Source of the DNA: Eleginops maclovinus
Taxonomy: Eukaryota > Chordata > Actinopteri > Perciformes > Eleginopidae
Length of the DNA: 64,000 nucleotides
Assembly: GCF_036324505.1 (NCBI RefSeq)
Contig: NC_086368.1
Location: 17,411,878-17,475,877 of the forward strand
Reading direction: 5' to 3'
The position numbers were made by a program, and so were the translations under genes. The notes below the pieces were generated by a model. It saw nothing but the letters and a program-made list of their open reading frames with translations, was not told where the DNA came from and ran no database searches. Within the stretch, counting starts at the first letter, position 1; the number at the start of each line of letters is the position of its first letter. This document shows positions 12,901 through 24,614 of this stretch, in pieces.

Positions 12901-14447
12901 TCCTACCAGCCCTAAACCAACAGAGAAAACTGCCAGAGCATTTGTTTAAAGGTGCATGTGTGAAAGGGGCCACTGTGTGAAGTAGTAGTGCATGTTATTA
13001 TAGAGTCAACTGCATGTCACTTATGCATGGATATGTTGTTGTCCTCTCCTTGCCCTCTTTCCCAAGGCATGATGGGAGCTTACGGCCACCCTTACATGCC
13101 CATGCAGGGCCCCCATGAGGGCTTGTTGAGTGTGGCCACAATGCCACCTCACGCAGGGGGTGGCCTCCTGCCTCTCCACCATCTCCAGCAAGGTATGCCT
13201 GGGTACCCCGGCATGCCTCATCAGGGTAAGGGCCACTGTCCTAGTCACATCCAGTCGTGTCTCTCCTGCTGGAGGGTTTACCTGGTCCACAGGCTGCACT
13301 GCCGGCCCTCTACTCACTGAGCAGTCAGAGCTCTCTCCTCTCAGACAACCTATTTTACAGTGTACTCACATGTCACATCATAAGCATACAGGATCCATAC
13401 ACATTTACAGATATAATGTATGTCACCTAGCCACTAACTTCAAACGGATATTCAAATACTAACGGCTTGACTAGTCATTGTAAAACATTGTCATAGGTCT
13501 ACTAAGTTACACAGCTACTAAATGCAAATAAACTAACAATTGTCCTTTAACAGGTATGATGGGTGCTGGTATGAATGGCATGGCAGGAAGTCCTTCTCAA
13601 GGAAACTTTATGCAACAGGTGAGCCAAAGTTCGGAAATTACTTCAAATTCGATACTTTTCCACGGTGTCGGCCATGAAACCTTGAAACCTTGAAACCTTG
13701 CCGCCACTTTTCATTGATGATTGTTACGAATGTTTAATTTATTGCCATTGCCATGCATGCCATGTTAGATTCATTATTAGCATTTTGTGAACTTAATTTG
13801 AAGTGCCTTTTCATTGTCACATTTAGCCCGGGATGTTCAGCCCAGGACCACAAGCTCCTCCACCATATCCTGGACAGGGCCAGCTAGGCCAACCCTCACA
13901 CCTGCAGCCAACCACTCCCATGTTTGTGGCTCCACCACCAAAGACCCAGAGGGTGCTCCACTCAGAGGCCTACCTGAAGTACATTGAGGGCTTGAATTCA
14001 GACTCCAACTCCGTCAGCAAGTGGGATCAAACCCTTAGAGGTGATGTTTCTTAAGTCGTCTTTTCATTTGATGTGTGTACGTAGAAGTGTCTTTGTGGAC
14101 AAATGTTGATCATACTCAAACTTGATATTATACCACCAATTCCCCCAACATGATCTGATTTAGATTTGTTCATGCCTCTTGTTTCCGTCTGCTAAAAACA
14201 TTGAGAGATATAATTTGACTCACAAGTGAACATCATTTGCCTGTTAAGTAAGTACTTTAATCAATAACCCTGTGTTTCCGACACAGCTCAAAGACGTGAT
14301 GCTCATCTGACCAAAGAGCAAGAGAGCCGGCTGCCAGCCCACTGGCTGAAAAGCAAAGGAGCCCACACCACCATGGCGGATGCTCTATGGCGCCTGCGTG
14401 ACTTGATGTTGCGAGACTCTCTGAACATACAGGCATACAACCTGTAA
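3948..14447 (+). CDS. pbrm1: Polybromo-1, PBAF (SWI/SNF) chromatin-remodelling subunit
   Basis: Nuclear acetyl-histone reader of the PBAF complex. Coding exons, all GT-AG: 3948-4091, 4269-4366, 4489-4636, 4746-4895, 5114-5230, 5319-5387, 5477-5575, 5658-5743, 5833-5924, 6007-6223, 6412-6553, 6716-6801, 6992-7271, 7368-7473, 7670-8310, 8816-9030, 9135-9326, 9515-9672, 9768-10010, 10504-10649, 10750-10907, 11329-11512, 11611-11812, 11913-12111, 12191-12346, 13067-13225, 13554-13618, 13827-14040, 14287-14447. Start [16 protein letters not shown] matches the family; the end is LNIQAYNL. Domains (rough residues): bromodomains 1 (50-150), 2 (195-285), 3 (350-455), 4 (490-585), 5 (625-725) and 6 (750-845), BAH1 (925-1045), BAH2 (1120-1240), HMG box (1340-1395, [14 protein letters not shown]), then a Pro/Gly/Met-rich tail. 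The exons sum to 4927 nt, one more than 1642 codons: a single extra base near 7883-7887 in exon 15 breaks the frame and gives TGA at 7906-7908. All other exons are intact, so an assembly error is likely. The alternative name is the teleost paralogue pbrm1l. A competing donor at 13193 may allow alternative splicing. Confidence 0.97.
13676..13700. repeat. Short tandem repeat, 8-bp unit GAAACCTT x3
   Basis: Three perfect copies of an 8-bp unit in a pbrm1 intron between exons 27 and 28. No function is implied. Confidence 0.8.
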
Positions 14448-14682
14448 CCTGTAGGACCGACCACTATAATCAGCTCACTCACTGCTCTTTTCCTCAGGCT
14501 ATAGAGTTTAAGAAGGATCATAGATCTTAGAAGCAATATTTTATAGTGAATCATGATCAATTTTATATTTATTAGCTAATATAACGAGCTTGCTAGTTAT
14601 TTGTGTGTGCATTTCCTTTTTTACCTTACTGGATTAATTGTGCTGCAAAACCAATGTTCTTTTGTTTTACTGATTCTACCAA

Positions 14683-14688
14683 AATAAA
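14683..14688 (+). terminator. pbrm1 polyadenylation signal AATAAA
   Basis: Canonical AATAAA 236 bases after the pbrm1 stop codon, followed by a T/GT-rich downstream stretch. It puts the mRNA 3' end near 14705 and gives a short 3' UTR, with the stau1 promoter beginning within about 200-350 bases. Confidence 0.7.
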
Positions 14689-14859
14689 ATTCAGAACACA
14701 CTGTAAATACTGTGTTGATGCTTTTTATGTCCCCAACAAGCGTTGCTTTGTATTTTGAACTTATCAGTTTGCACTTATGTTTAAACAGAACCTCTTGATC
14801 CCCCGTCACTGCTCGATCGTGCTCACTGTCCACTAAATCCTGCCTTATTTTGGAAGTAC

Positions 14860-15078
14860 TTCCTCTCTGGCAACGTCACTTCCTGAGGGAAGGATCAAGA
14901 TTGGGCCATTCTCTTTAGTGTTTGCCCTGTTCTCCCAATGTCCACCTCCTCACCGCCCGCTTTTTGATACTAAAATAACTTAGTCTGACTCTTGAAACCT
15001 GCCACTAACAAAAGCAAACGTTAGTGAATCAACGTGTATTATGGAATAATTTAAAACCCGAACCAAAGGAGCAACGAG
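14860..15078 (+). promoter_or_regulatory. stau1 promoter and non-coding first exon (candidate)
   Basis: This GC-richer block contains ETS-like CTTCC words (14868, 14879) and an NF-Y-like CCAAT at 14936, and ends in CAACGAG followed by a donor GTGAGG at 15079. That donor would splice to the acceptor CATTTTCCAG ending at 16783 before the coding exon. A start anywhere in this block is possible. Position between pbrm1 and stau1 is the main argument. Confidence 0.42.
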
Positions 15079-16783
15079 GTGAGGTTTATGTTGTGCAGTG
15101 ACTTATCGAGGGTCGGGTTAGCTAGCTAGCCAGATAGCATTTTCGCCGGCTATTCTCAGACTCCCTGCGATTTATGAGACGTGTACCTAGCTTATCAACT
15201 AGTGTCAAGTGCTGCTGCTTATGGGTTGCTTGTGCATCTTTCAGAAGACACCATTGCATCTGTCATTTAGGAAGTGTTTTTAAAGAAGGGCGCTGTTTTG
15301 CCTATTCGTCCCCCTGTAGTCAGTAAGCTAGTTGGCTAACGTGGTCCTCTGGGAAAACTCGCATAGCCGGCCTGGTAAAATAAAGAGCTTGTCGATGTCT
15401 TACTGACAGTAATGTCTACTTTATGGGGACTCATAGACACATCATCAGGAAATATGCAAGGCCATTGTGAGAGACATTCTCTTGTTTGCATATCTGCAGG
15501 CAGTAGAAGCTCCCTACTGTAACAGCTAGCTAGCTTACCGGCTAATCTTCTTTAAACAACTAGCAAATGTTCAAGTTGACTTTATATGAATAATATAGTA
15601 TATTTGCGTGTGTTGAAATCAGTGAATGGGAATTTTAGTTGGATAAGATTAAACCGAGGCTGCAGGGCCTGACAACACCCACACTGATGGACACCACCCA
15701 ACTGTGGAACAAATGAATTAGAAAGTTTTTGGATCAGTAGCATCATTAATTGACAGCCAATATACCGCAAAACAATGTTAATGAGGACCTACTGATTTAT
15801 AGAGTTGCCTCTACAATGTTGTAATTCGGGGTGTTGTCCTTCATTGGGTGCCCACACAAGTCGTTATTTATTATGTGGGCTTTTACGGCCCAATACAGTT
15901 TTCAGAAACATTCATGAACGTTGTTGAAGTGGAAACACATTTGTGAGAGGCATTCAGCAGAGTTACCATCCTATCTGTTGCAATACTGCTCTTAACTTAA
16001 TTTGACCTGTTTATTAATGAACGTGTAAAAAATACTCGAAAATGAATTATTTCCCCATTGCCACAAATGGAATATATAAGTACAATGTTTTCACAAAGAG
16101 GTAAGGATAGAAATATTCAGGTTGGCATCAGTGCAGGAATCAGAAACTCAAATGAAACTTTAATTATAATTGTTTATGTATTTTAGAGTACTTGTGGTAC
16201 TATATTAAAGGAAGGCTTTATACCGCATGTATTATAGGCGTGGCAATATTTGGCTTTTAGACTTTCATGTCAGTGGATTATGGTGTCTTAAATCTTACCT
16301 GCATGACCAACATTCTCATTATCCTTACACATGTTGAACATTGAATTAAATGATGTCGGCCTGTTTCAGTTCAACAATCACACTCATTTAAAAGTGCAAA
16401 GTTGAACTTAACTTGCAAAAGCTACGTGTGAAGGTCATTGGTTAGCGGTGTTGCCTGACAGTAAGGAGGTTCTGGTTTCAAAGCTGACCAGCCGGGGCCT
16501 TTCTGTGCTGATGTTGCATGTTCTCCCATCTCTGCCTGGGTTCCCTCTCACACCAGGTTCAGTGAATTGGAAGCAATTGTTCATAGAGGAGAATCTGGAT
16601 GTTATGGTTTGTCAGTCCTTTGATGGGCAGCCTGCCCGGTCAGTGCTCTTTGGCTTGCCCATCAGGAGCTAAGGACTCCATCTGACAGTGACACCATGTT
16701 CTTTTCTTCCTACTTAATCATTGGTACATCTTACTTAATAATCGTCTTATAGTCTCATAGTCTTATGTTCTTTCATTTTCCAG
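15079..16783 (+). other. stau1 intron 1
   Basis: The presumed first intron of stau1 lies between the non-coding exon donor at 15079 and the acceptor at 16783. It is AT-rich, has no coding exon on either strand, and carries one degraded SINE fragment near its 3' end. Confidence 0.45.
16436..16575 (+). mobile_element. Degenerate fish tRNA-derived SINE fragment
   Basis: The text GGTTAGCGGTGTTGCCTGAC followed by AAGGAGGTTCTGGTTTC, GGGGCCTTTCTGTGC, GCATGTTCTCCC and GGGTTCCCTC is the familiar order of a widespread fish SINE with a tRNA-like head: A-box-like GTTAGCGGTG, then B-box-like GGTTCTGGTTTCAAAGC. Several bases have diverged and the 3' part is lost, so it is an old, inactive copy in stau1 intron 1. 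The family assignment is from memory of the consensus, not from a search. Confidence 0.6.
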
Positions 16784-16891
16784 GCAGAGCTTACATCCAC
16801 ACCTCCTCAATCAACAGTTCCACTCTGGCATTCATCTTTTCTGCACTTCAAAGTTCTTATCGTGACCTCGTCCTACTTTACCCATACAAGG

Positions 16892-19800
16892 ATGTCCCAG
16901 CTCCAGTTTCAGTGTCCCTCAAGTCCCATACCTGCTGCCTCTGCCCCACTGCAGCTGGGGCAGCCTCAGCCAGGCTACAGCATCCCTTGTGCTGCCGGCA
17001 CTCTGCCCTCAGAGAGCGCCGGCCAGCCCATGAGGAGCTCCGCTCTCCCTGCTGGCTCAGCCACTCCCTACAATAACACCTCAGGTTTGTTTCATTAATT
17101 TGTCAAAAACGTATTGTTTTTTGTTGTCATAAAACATTTTTTTTTACCCTTTGTTTAGCCACTATAATCATATATTTGATCCATACTTTGTTTTTCAAAC
17201 CCATATTTTACTGTATAAAAGTCTCTCTGTACGCCACCACTGCGTTTGGAAGTCTTAATGCTTTTGGTTCTCAAAGGTTTATCGAGCCCTGTGTCCCCTG
17301 CAGCTCTTCATTTGCTTTATTGCGAGTATTCTAAATCTTTTAGTTTTTTTCACAGTATCTAACATGGCAAACCCTAAAGAGAAGACCCCGATGTGTTTGG
17401 TGAATGAGTTAGCCCGTTTCAACAAGATTCAACCTGAGTATAAGCTGCTGTGTGAGCAAGGGCCAGCTCACTCAAAGGTACTCTGAGAGTTGTTCTAACA
17501 AACAAACTATGCTGTTGTTTTTATGTCACATGGCGGTTCGAATGAACACAAATCTATTGTATCTCTGTCTCCTGCATCTTCCAGATTTTCTCAGTGAGGC
17601 TCACACTGGGAGATCAGCACTGGGAGGCAGAGGGGACCAGCATCAAGAAAGCCCAGCACTCAGCTGCTGAATCTGCCCTCGCTGAGACAACACTTCCCAA
17701 ACCTACCATGAGGACGCCCCGCAACACAGGCAAGAACCCAGGTGGGCTCCTCCCACTGGCACTGCACACTCTTTGTAATGTTTGTTAATTCCAAGCATTA
17801 ATAGTTTTCTAACTTGTTGTTTTATCTTTGGCTTTCAGCAGATGGTATGACACATACCATGGAGTTAAATGCACTATGTATGAAGCTTGGTAAAAAGCCT
17901 ATGTATAAACCTATCGACCCATATCCTGGGATGAGACCACCAAACTTCAATTACAACGTCCGGGCTCCAGGACCTTACCAGCGCCCTATGCAACAGTAAG
18001 TTGTCTTTTTTTAGAAATATGAAATATCAGACATTTTCCTCCTAAGGTCTGTTTTATAATAAAAAAATGGCTGCATTTAATTTTTTTTGCATGCAGGTAT
18101 TATTACCCATTTCCTCCAGTGGGACCAATGTTATACCACATGGAGCTTTCCATCGGAGGCCAGCAGTTTATTGGAAAGGGACGCACGCGGCAGTTGGCCA
18201 AACATGAAGCTGCTGCCAAGGCCCTGAAAGTTCTGCACCAAGAGCCAATACTGCAAGAGTTACCAGAGGTGAGAAGAAGAAGCACAAACTCGGCATGAAA
18301 AAGTGCTACGAAGAACTTGAAGTTTGAAAAAGACTTAAATGGCGTTTCTTTCATTAATGTGCTTCCTGCTCCGAACAGATGAATGGAGAGCCTGAGGAGG
18401 AGAACCTCAACAAATCAGAAATCAGTCAAGTGTTTGAAATTGCACTTAAACGCAACTTACCTGTCAACTTTGAGGTGATTTTTTTACTTTCTTTAACTAC
18501 ATTTGAACATCAGTTTAGTAATGCGTAGAGAAGATGTTTGACTATTCCTGTTTCTTTGCAAGTTTAAATATAGAACATGAATGCTCCTCTTCATCACAAT
18601 GTTTCTCTGTTGTTTTCCAGGTTTTAAAAGAAGACGGCCCTCCCCATATGAAGAGTTTTATAGTGCGCGTAGCAGTCGGGGAGTTCAATGGAGAGGGTGA
18701 AGGAAAGAGTAAAAAAATTGCAAAGAAGCTCGCAGCAGCAGCGGTGCTAGGGGAGTTGAAAAGGCTGCCACATATACCCAGTGTGGAGAAGACGCTGCCA
18801 CGCATCAAAAAGAAAACCAAATCCATCATCAAGGTAAAGGGAGCTGTGAGCAGCCATAAGAAAAATCTGTATCAGACCTAAACACTCTTCATTAAGTAAC
18901 CTTTGACCTCATATCCACAGCTGCAAACCAGCCCAGAATATGGCCAGGGAATGAATCCCATCAGCCGCCTGGCTCAGATCCAACAGGCCAAGAAGGAGAA
19001 GGAACCGGAGTATAGCATGGTGACGGAGAGGGGTCTGCCTCGGCGCCGGGAGTTCGTCATGCAGGTGATTCAGCAGCTTTCCCTTAACGGATGCAATGTC
19101 TGTGTCTGATTTCCTCTGCGTTGCGTGTTGATTTCTCCCCCAATCAGCCTTTTCATGTGTTTGCTGCATGTTTTTGTGCTACAGGTGACGGTGTGCGGAC
19201 AGACTGCAGAGGGAATGGGGCCTAGTAAAAAAGTGGCCAAGAGGAATGCAGCAGAGAAAATGCTGGAGCTCTTGGGATATAAAGTGCCTCAGCCTCAGCC
19301 CCCTAAACCCGCTCTGAAAATGGATGAGAAGGTACTGCCACACCTTCTGTCAATCATCGTCAACCTGGCAGACAAGAAAGATTTCATTTGTGACGCTCCT
19401 TTGTGAACCTGAAATTGTTTTTGTATTATCAAGACCCCAGTGAAAAAACAAGGTGATGGGCGCAAAGTGACCTTCTTCGAACCTGGCTCTGCAGAGGAGG
19501 CCACATTGAGTAAGTATCAACAGATCTGATAGACTGAAATATTTAGCTGAGGTCATATTACTTTATTTCAGTCATTTATACAGCCCTGGTAAATGTGCTT
19601 CTTCCTGTTTAGTGACCAAGGAGGAGGACTTCCGCCTGCCTTACATGAGCCACCAGCAGCTGCCTGCAGGTATCCTGCCCATGGTCCCTGAAGTGGCTCA
19701 GGCAGTCGGAGTCTGCCAAGCTTCCCAGGCCAAGGACTACAGTCGAGCTGCACCCAACCCAGGCAAGGCCACAATCACTGCTATGATTGCCAACGAGCTG

Positions 19801-21318
19801 CTTTACGCAGGGACATCCCCAACAGCTGAGACTATCCTAAAGAACAAAAACAATCTGAACCAACTGCCACACGGACCGCTCACCAGGCCTTCAGAGCAGC
19901 TCGGCTTTCTTGCATCGGTGCAGAACCTGCAGGTAACTGACGGCGTGTTCCACTTCAATACCGCCCTTAGTATGCATGCATTTGATTTGGTCAAAATCAT
20001 GCTTCGCTTTATTGAAATACTGTGTTTGCTTGCAGGTGGAGTACAAAGATTTTCCCAAAAACAACAAGAACGAGTTTGTGTCACTGATTAACTGCTCCTC
20101 CCAGCCACCGCTCATCAGTCATGGGATTGGGAAAGATTTAGAATCCTGTCATGATATGGTGAGTTTTTTTCGAGGTATAAAATGTACTGTTAACATTTTT
20201 TATTTTACCAAGCTTTTTCTATTGTATGTCTAGATTGCATGTCTCTAAACTTACAATGCAAATAATTACATAGTGTTTGAGAGAGGAGAGAACTCTCCTG
20301 CTAAAGTGAAATACATTTGGGAGTATTTGGATGCCTCAGATAGGGCCAGGCTATCACACTAATAGGAAAAAGCTGGAAACAAGGGGCTATAAGTGGGTCA
20401 CTCACCATAACAACATCCAATGTTGAGAAGCAGGAAGGATGAGTCCTCAGTGCATCGTATGCTGCGAGACGTATCAATAAGCTCTTATCTTGTCCTCCGC
20501 TAATTACTGCCCTTGCACAGAACAAAGCAAGTGTTACGGTGATAGCTGTCTGAGTTTTCGTTTGTTTCCTTTTTGTACTCAACTGAGTAGCAGTTGGGAC
20601 CATGCAATAACCTTTAACCTCTGCTGTTCTTCACCTCTACAGGCTGCATTGAATATATTAAAGTTGCTCTCTGAGTTGGACCAGCAGACAAATGAAAGGA
20701 CAGGAAATGGACCAATCTCTCGGTAAGCTGTGACAAACACCGTCTCTCTGGCTACTTATACTGTAGCTGTTTAACATAAACCTTTCATCGCGCTAATGAA
20801 CAGAATCACTCATCAAGAAAACGCCTCATGTAAACACTTCAATCAGCATCAAATGGCTTTTTCTGAAGATGTTGCTTGTCAAATGTTCTTTTTACTAATT
20901 TTCCAAGTGCTGCACGTTTCTCAGGGAACCTTAGGAGATCATCTGTTGATTTTCTGAAGATAAACACACAGCTCTTGCTCATAACTCTACTATGATAAAA
21001 AGAAGTAGCTTGTAAATGAAAAGCACAGCATTAAGGTGACAATAGTTTTAGGCTCTCAACATGGCTCTTGTTCAAAGGCTGGATTTGATTTTGTGTTTCT
21101 GATATTTATTCTCTGTCGACACCGTCACATGTAAACACTATACACTGGTACACGTTAACACAGCTATCAAATTAATATTTTGGGATGGATTAACTGTTAA
21201 CACTGACTCTGTGTGACTTATTTTCCGCAGGTGTGGCAAGCAGGAGATGGAAGGTGACTTGCACCTGAAACAGGCTAACTCAAGCACATTGCCTCAGACT
21301 CTGGACGGCACTGTTTAG
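16892..21318 (+). CDS. stau1: Double-stranded RNA-binding protein Staufen homolog 1
   Basis: Cytoplasmic dsRNA-binding protein in mRNA transport, translation and Staufen-mediated decay. Coding exons: 16892-17084, 17356-17477, 17585-17741, 17839-17995, 18097-18268, 18379-18474, 18621-18833, 18921-19064, 19185-19331, 19434-19509, 19613-19932, 20036-20158, 20643-20722, 21231-21318; 2088 nt, 695 aa. The start [11 protein letters not shown] and [13 protein letters not shown] match the STAU1 N-terminus. dsRBDs (rough residues): RBD1 68-142 ([20 protein letters not shown]), RBD2 165-258 ([17 protein letters not shown]), RBD3 276-350, RBD4 382-458 ([20 protein letters not shown]), a tubulin-binding stretch ([29 protein letters not shown]), and RBD5 570-660. 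[12 protein letters not shown], the KVTFFEP linker and [20 protein letters not shown] identify STAU1 rather than STAU2. RBD1 is complete here, whereas in my recollection mammalian STAU1 begins effectively at RBD2. The exon at 17839 has a NAGNAG acceptor. Confidence 0.97.
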
Positions 21319-21964
21319 AGGATCAGTGGTCTGTAAAAGCACTAGAGAGAACTCCGACACTGTGTTCTTAGTTATAGACGGCTACAGGAAGCTTCCGGTT
21401 CTGTAGACTCTAAACCATCACTGTTCATATTCACCTTTCGAAAATGTTAAACAAGATCGATAGGAAAAAATAGGTCCCTCCCCTTGATTTTGTTTAATTT
21501 GTACACAGTATTTATTTTTTTGCTTTTAGAAAAAGTAGCTGCATCCTAGCCAATGAGTCTGGGGTTTATTTGGTGGGGAAAAAAAGAAGCGACTAACTGT
21601 GAATTCTGTTTTGTTTAGCCTAGAACTTGTTTCCTCTCTGTGAGAACTTTCTTATTGTTTTAAAGTCTTTTACGTTTTATCCCCCGCTGAGGTAGTTCAT
21701 TAAACTAGCTCTCGTAAAGGTCACAACCCCATCTTTGTCTACGGTGCAGCTGGCGAACCTCTGTTGATTTTCCTAGAGTGCTTTACATCAACAACCACAA
21801 GTGAAGTGTTATTGACATTACCATGTAGGGCTGGGATGGACTTGTTACTAAATGTAGCGTTTGATGTAATGTGACGTTGTCTCTGCTGTGTGTGGCAGCG
21901 ATGTTTCCCTGATGCTTCCTTACTCTCCCGCGTCAACCTCTCCCCTCTCTCCGCTCCCCATGGT

Positions 21965-21970
21965 AATAAA
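21965..21970 (+). terminator. stau1 polyadenylation signal AATAAA
   Basis: The first canonical AATAAA after the stau1 stop codon, 647 bases into the 3' UTR. It sets a 3' end near 21985-21995. Confidence 0.62.
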
Positions 21971-22219
21971 CTGATGTGCTTACTTGCACAAAACTAAGAC
22001 ATGTCTCTTTTTTTAGACATGGGTAGTATTCACCAGATTTAGATTAAAGGTAGAACGATGGAATTGTGCATTAAAAAGGAGGATAGTGCAAATTCAACAC
22101 ACTCTCAGGCGACTGGTTGAAATGCATCGCAGTGCATTGAGACGGAGCAGGAGAATTGCTTCCTAAAAGGCTAAATTGTACAAATATGTTTTTTTAATTA
22201 TTTTTTTTTAAAGACTTCC

Positions 22220-22445
22220 ACTGACCAGGCTTCCCTGATTTCTATAGGTATTTTGGTCCATAGCTTTGGGGCATAGTTAATGAAAGCTGCTTCGTCTAAC
22301 TTATTTTTGCTGGGATGTCTTTTACTGATTGAAGTGTATCCAATGTGATATCAATTTCCTGTGAGATGTCTACTGTGAATCACTTTGAACTGCACTTATT
22401 ATACGAAAGTGCTATACAAATCAATTATTTTTATTATTATAGTAA
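22220..22445. repeat. Degraded interspersed repeat with SINE-like tail
   Basis: In the stau1/rdh10b convergent intergenic space. The segment ends with GTGAATCACTTTGAACTGCA, then AAAGTGCTATACAAAT and a TTATTATTAT tail, which is the typical 3' end of fish SINE/LINE-derived repeats. The upstream part is too diverged to name. The rest of 21990-23160 shows nothing recognisable. Confidence 0.4.
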
Positions 22446-23164
22446 ACAGAGGAACCAGATATAGCTCAAGTATTGTGAAGTAGCTCTAAAAATGGCCACT
22501 TAAAAGTCATTTGTTTACGAAATCATAAAGTTTTTAAAATAATTCATGGTTATGTGTTTTAATCCAGTTTAAATTCACAACCAGTTCCCCTCACACTGCT
22601 TGCCGCCTTTATCATCGTTACCATGTTTTTTGCTAATGCAAATATGAGTCATGTAAGAGTTACAATAAGCACAGAAATCACGAGCACTCGCCACACAGAG
22701 TGTTTGGAGATATATCAATCATTTCATTTAATGTAAACATAATACTGCGCAATATCCTGAAACATTAAATTATAGATATTTCTGACACATCGCCTTTTGG
22801 CCAGTCCAGGATCCAGTAAGTGTTTAGTGCTCATCTCGCAGGTGTATGGAGAAATCTGTTTGAAGGGACTATAAACATAATCTCAATGTACAGTAGTTGT
22901 GTGGGTGCCGATGATCACTTGGCTGAGTTGTCATCTGGTACACACTCCTGAGTGGTTATTCTGAAGCTCACAGTCCGCTTTATTTGGCCTCCGTATTATA
23001 TTTGTGCAATAGGTTGTTAATGAATCACGGGTGTAACTGGGCAGTTTGGCCCACTGTTGTCCACACAAGCAGAAGGATATTCTTATTTAGTTTTGTTTTG
23101 ACTCCCAAATCGACTACAGAACGAAATACATTTTGGTTACACTAATCCTCATCTGTACAAAGAT

Positions 23165-23170
23165 TTTATT
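23165..23170 (-). terminator. rdh10b polyadenylation signal (proximal)
   Basis: AATAAA on the minus strand only 18 bases after the TAA stop of the retinol dehydrogenase. If used, the 3' UTR would be under about 50 bases; a distal site further left cannot be excluded. Confidence 0.4.
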
Positions 23171-23188
23171 GACAGTACTAATGTGAAA

Positions 23189-24535
23189 TTATTCAACCTT
23201 AATGGCGCTATTCAATAGTTGCCTCTTAGCCTCAATGAAGGGGTACATGCACTTGTCAGACCCCATGAAACGATATGTAACCACATTGGATTCCCATGGC
23301 AACAATCTGAAAAGAAACAAACATCATGAACATCAGATGCTGAGCAGTGTTTATGTCCAAACAACAGAGTTATTTATAGTCTGATTGATCTGAAGGTGTA
23401 GATCTGTACTCACGCTCTGGAGAGGAATGGCAGGTATGTGAGGCGAGGGATGCATACTAACGGCTGGTCTACCAGGATGGCGTTCATGGCCTGCTCCACA
23501 CAGTACTGGGGGTCCAGAGGGGGCAGGAGGAACAGTTCCACTTCCTCCCTATTAGTGGCACCAAATGACAAACAGGCAGTCACCGATGAGTTAGTATGCA
23601 GCATCTTCATACATTCAACATAACGTCAATAGACCGGAATTTAATTTAGACAGAATGCCCAATGGTGATACTAAAAACATTTGTTATGAATCTAAACTGG
23701 TGACGGTGGCTGTAGGAGTATGGTCGTCTTTCAATCAAGAGGTTGTGTGTTCGATCCCAGCCCTTGTACTCAACATGTCGATAGGCAAGATACCTAACCC
23801 CGAGATCTGTGTGAGAGTGTGTGAATGGGAGCTTCCCAGAGCAAGTTGCACTGCTCTGTATGAATGAGATGGGTAAATGATTACTTTTATTTCAAATGCT
23901 TTGATGGGTCGTAAAGGCTGTAGCGCTATATAAATACAGTCCATTTATCATAGTACACAAGCAAGCCAGGAACACAAATGCCATTGTTGATTGAGCTGTT
24001 GTTCTGCTATACCTATTTAGGATTTTGTTATATATTTCAGTTTGGGTCTAAATGACTCATTTAGACACTTGGATTTACAGTTTAATGACATGATGTGATT
24101 AGATAAGGCAGTATGTGCTCTTTTGTCGGCATACCGTATCTTGCAGCCTTCAAACATGCCGGTGTCTACAATGTAGGGACACACAAGAGTCGTCTTCACT
24201 CCATCTATCTCCTCAGCCAGCAGTTCATGGGCCAGAGACTCGTGGAAGCCCACTGCTGCAAACTTACTGGCACAGTAATCCTGTCTCAAACCAAAAAAAA
24301 AATAAACGTTTTTGGGGGAAATTTACAAAATGATTTACAATTTGATTAGCTGACTTAAGCAGAAAAGTGTGTGAAACTCTGTGAAGTGTTGTATCTTAGT
24401 GTTGCAGTGGTTTCTCCCGCTCCGTGGTTCACCTCGACACAAGCTGTGCTGAAGAGACCGAGGACGCTGGCGATGGTGACGACGTGTCCGTGATTCTGGG
24501 CCTTCATCTGAGGGAGAAAGGCTTTCACTGTCTGA

Positions 24536-24614
<79 letters not shown>

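Noticed and set aside
20159..20642. Intronic snoRNA in stau1 or pbrm1 introns
   Set aside because: Scattered TGATGA-like and CTGA-like words exist, but no pair at proper spacing with a terminal stem was found by eye.
16892..21318. Calling the Staufen gene STAU2
   Set aside because: RBD1 resembles STAU2, but [17 protein letters not shown], the KVTFFEPGS linker and the RBD5 region [15 protein letters not shown] are STAU1-specific.
23700..23951. tRNA genes at A/B-box-like sequences (also 16436-16575 and 59480-59648)
   Set aside because: They continue into SINE bodies and tails and cannot fold into a full cloverleaf.
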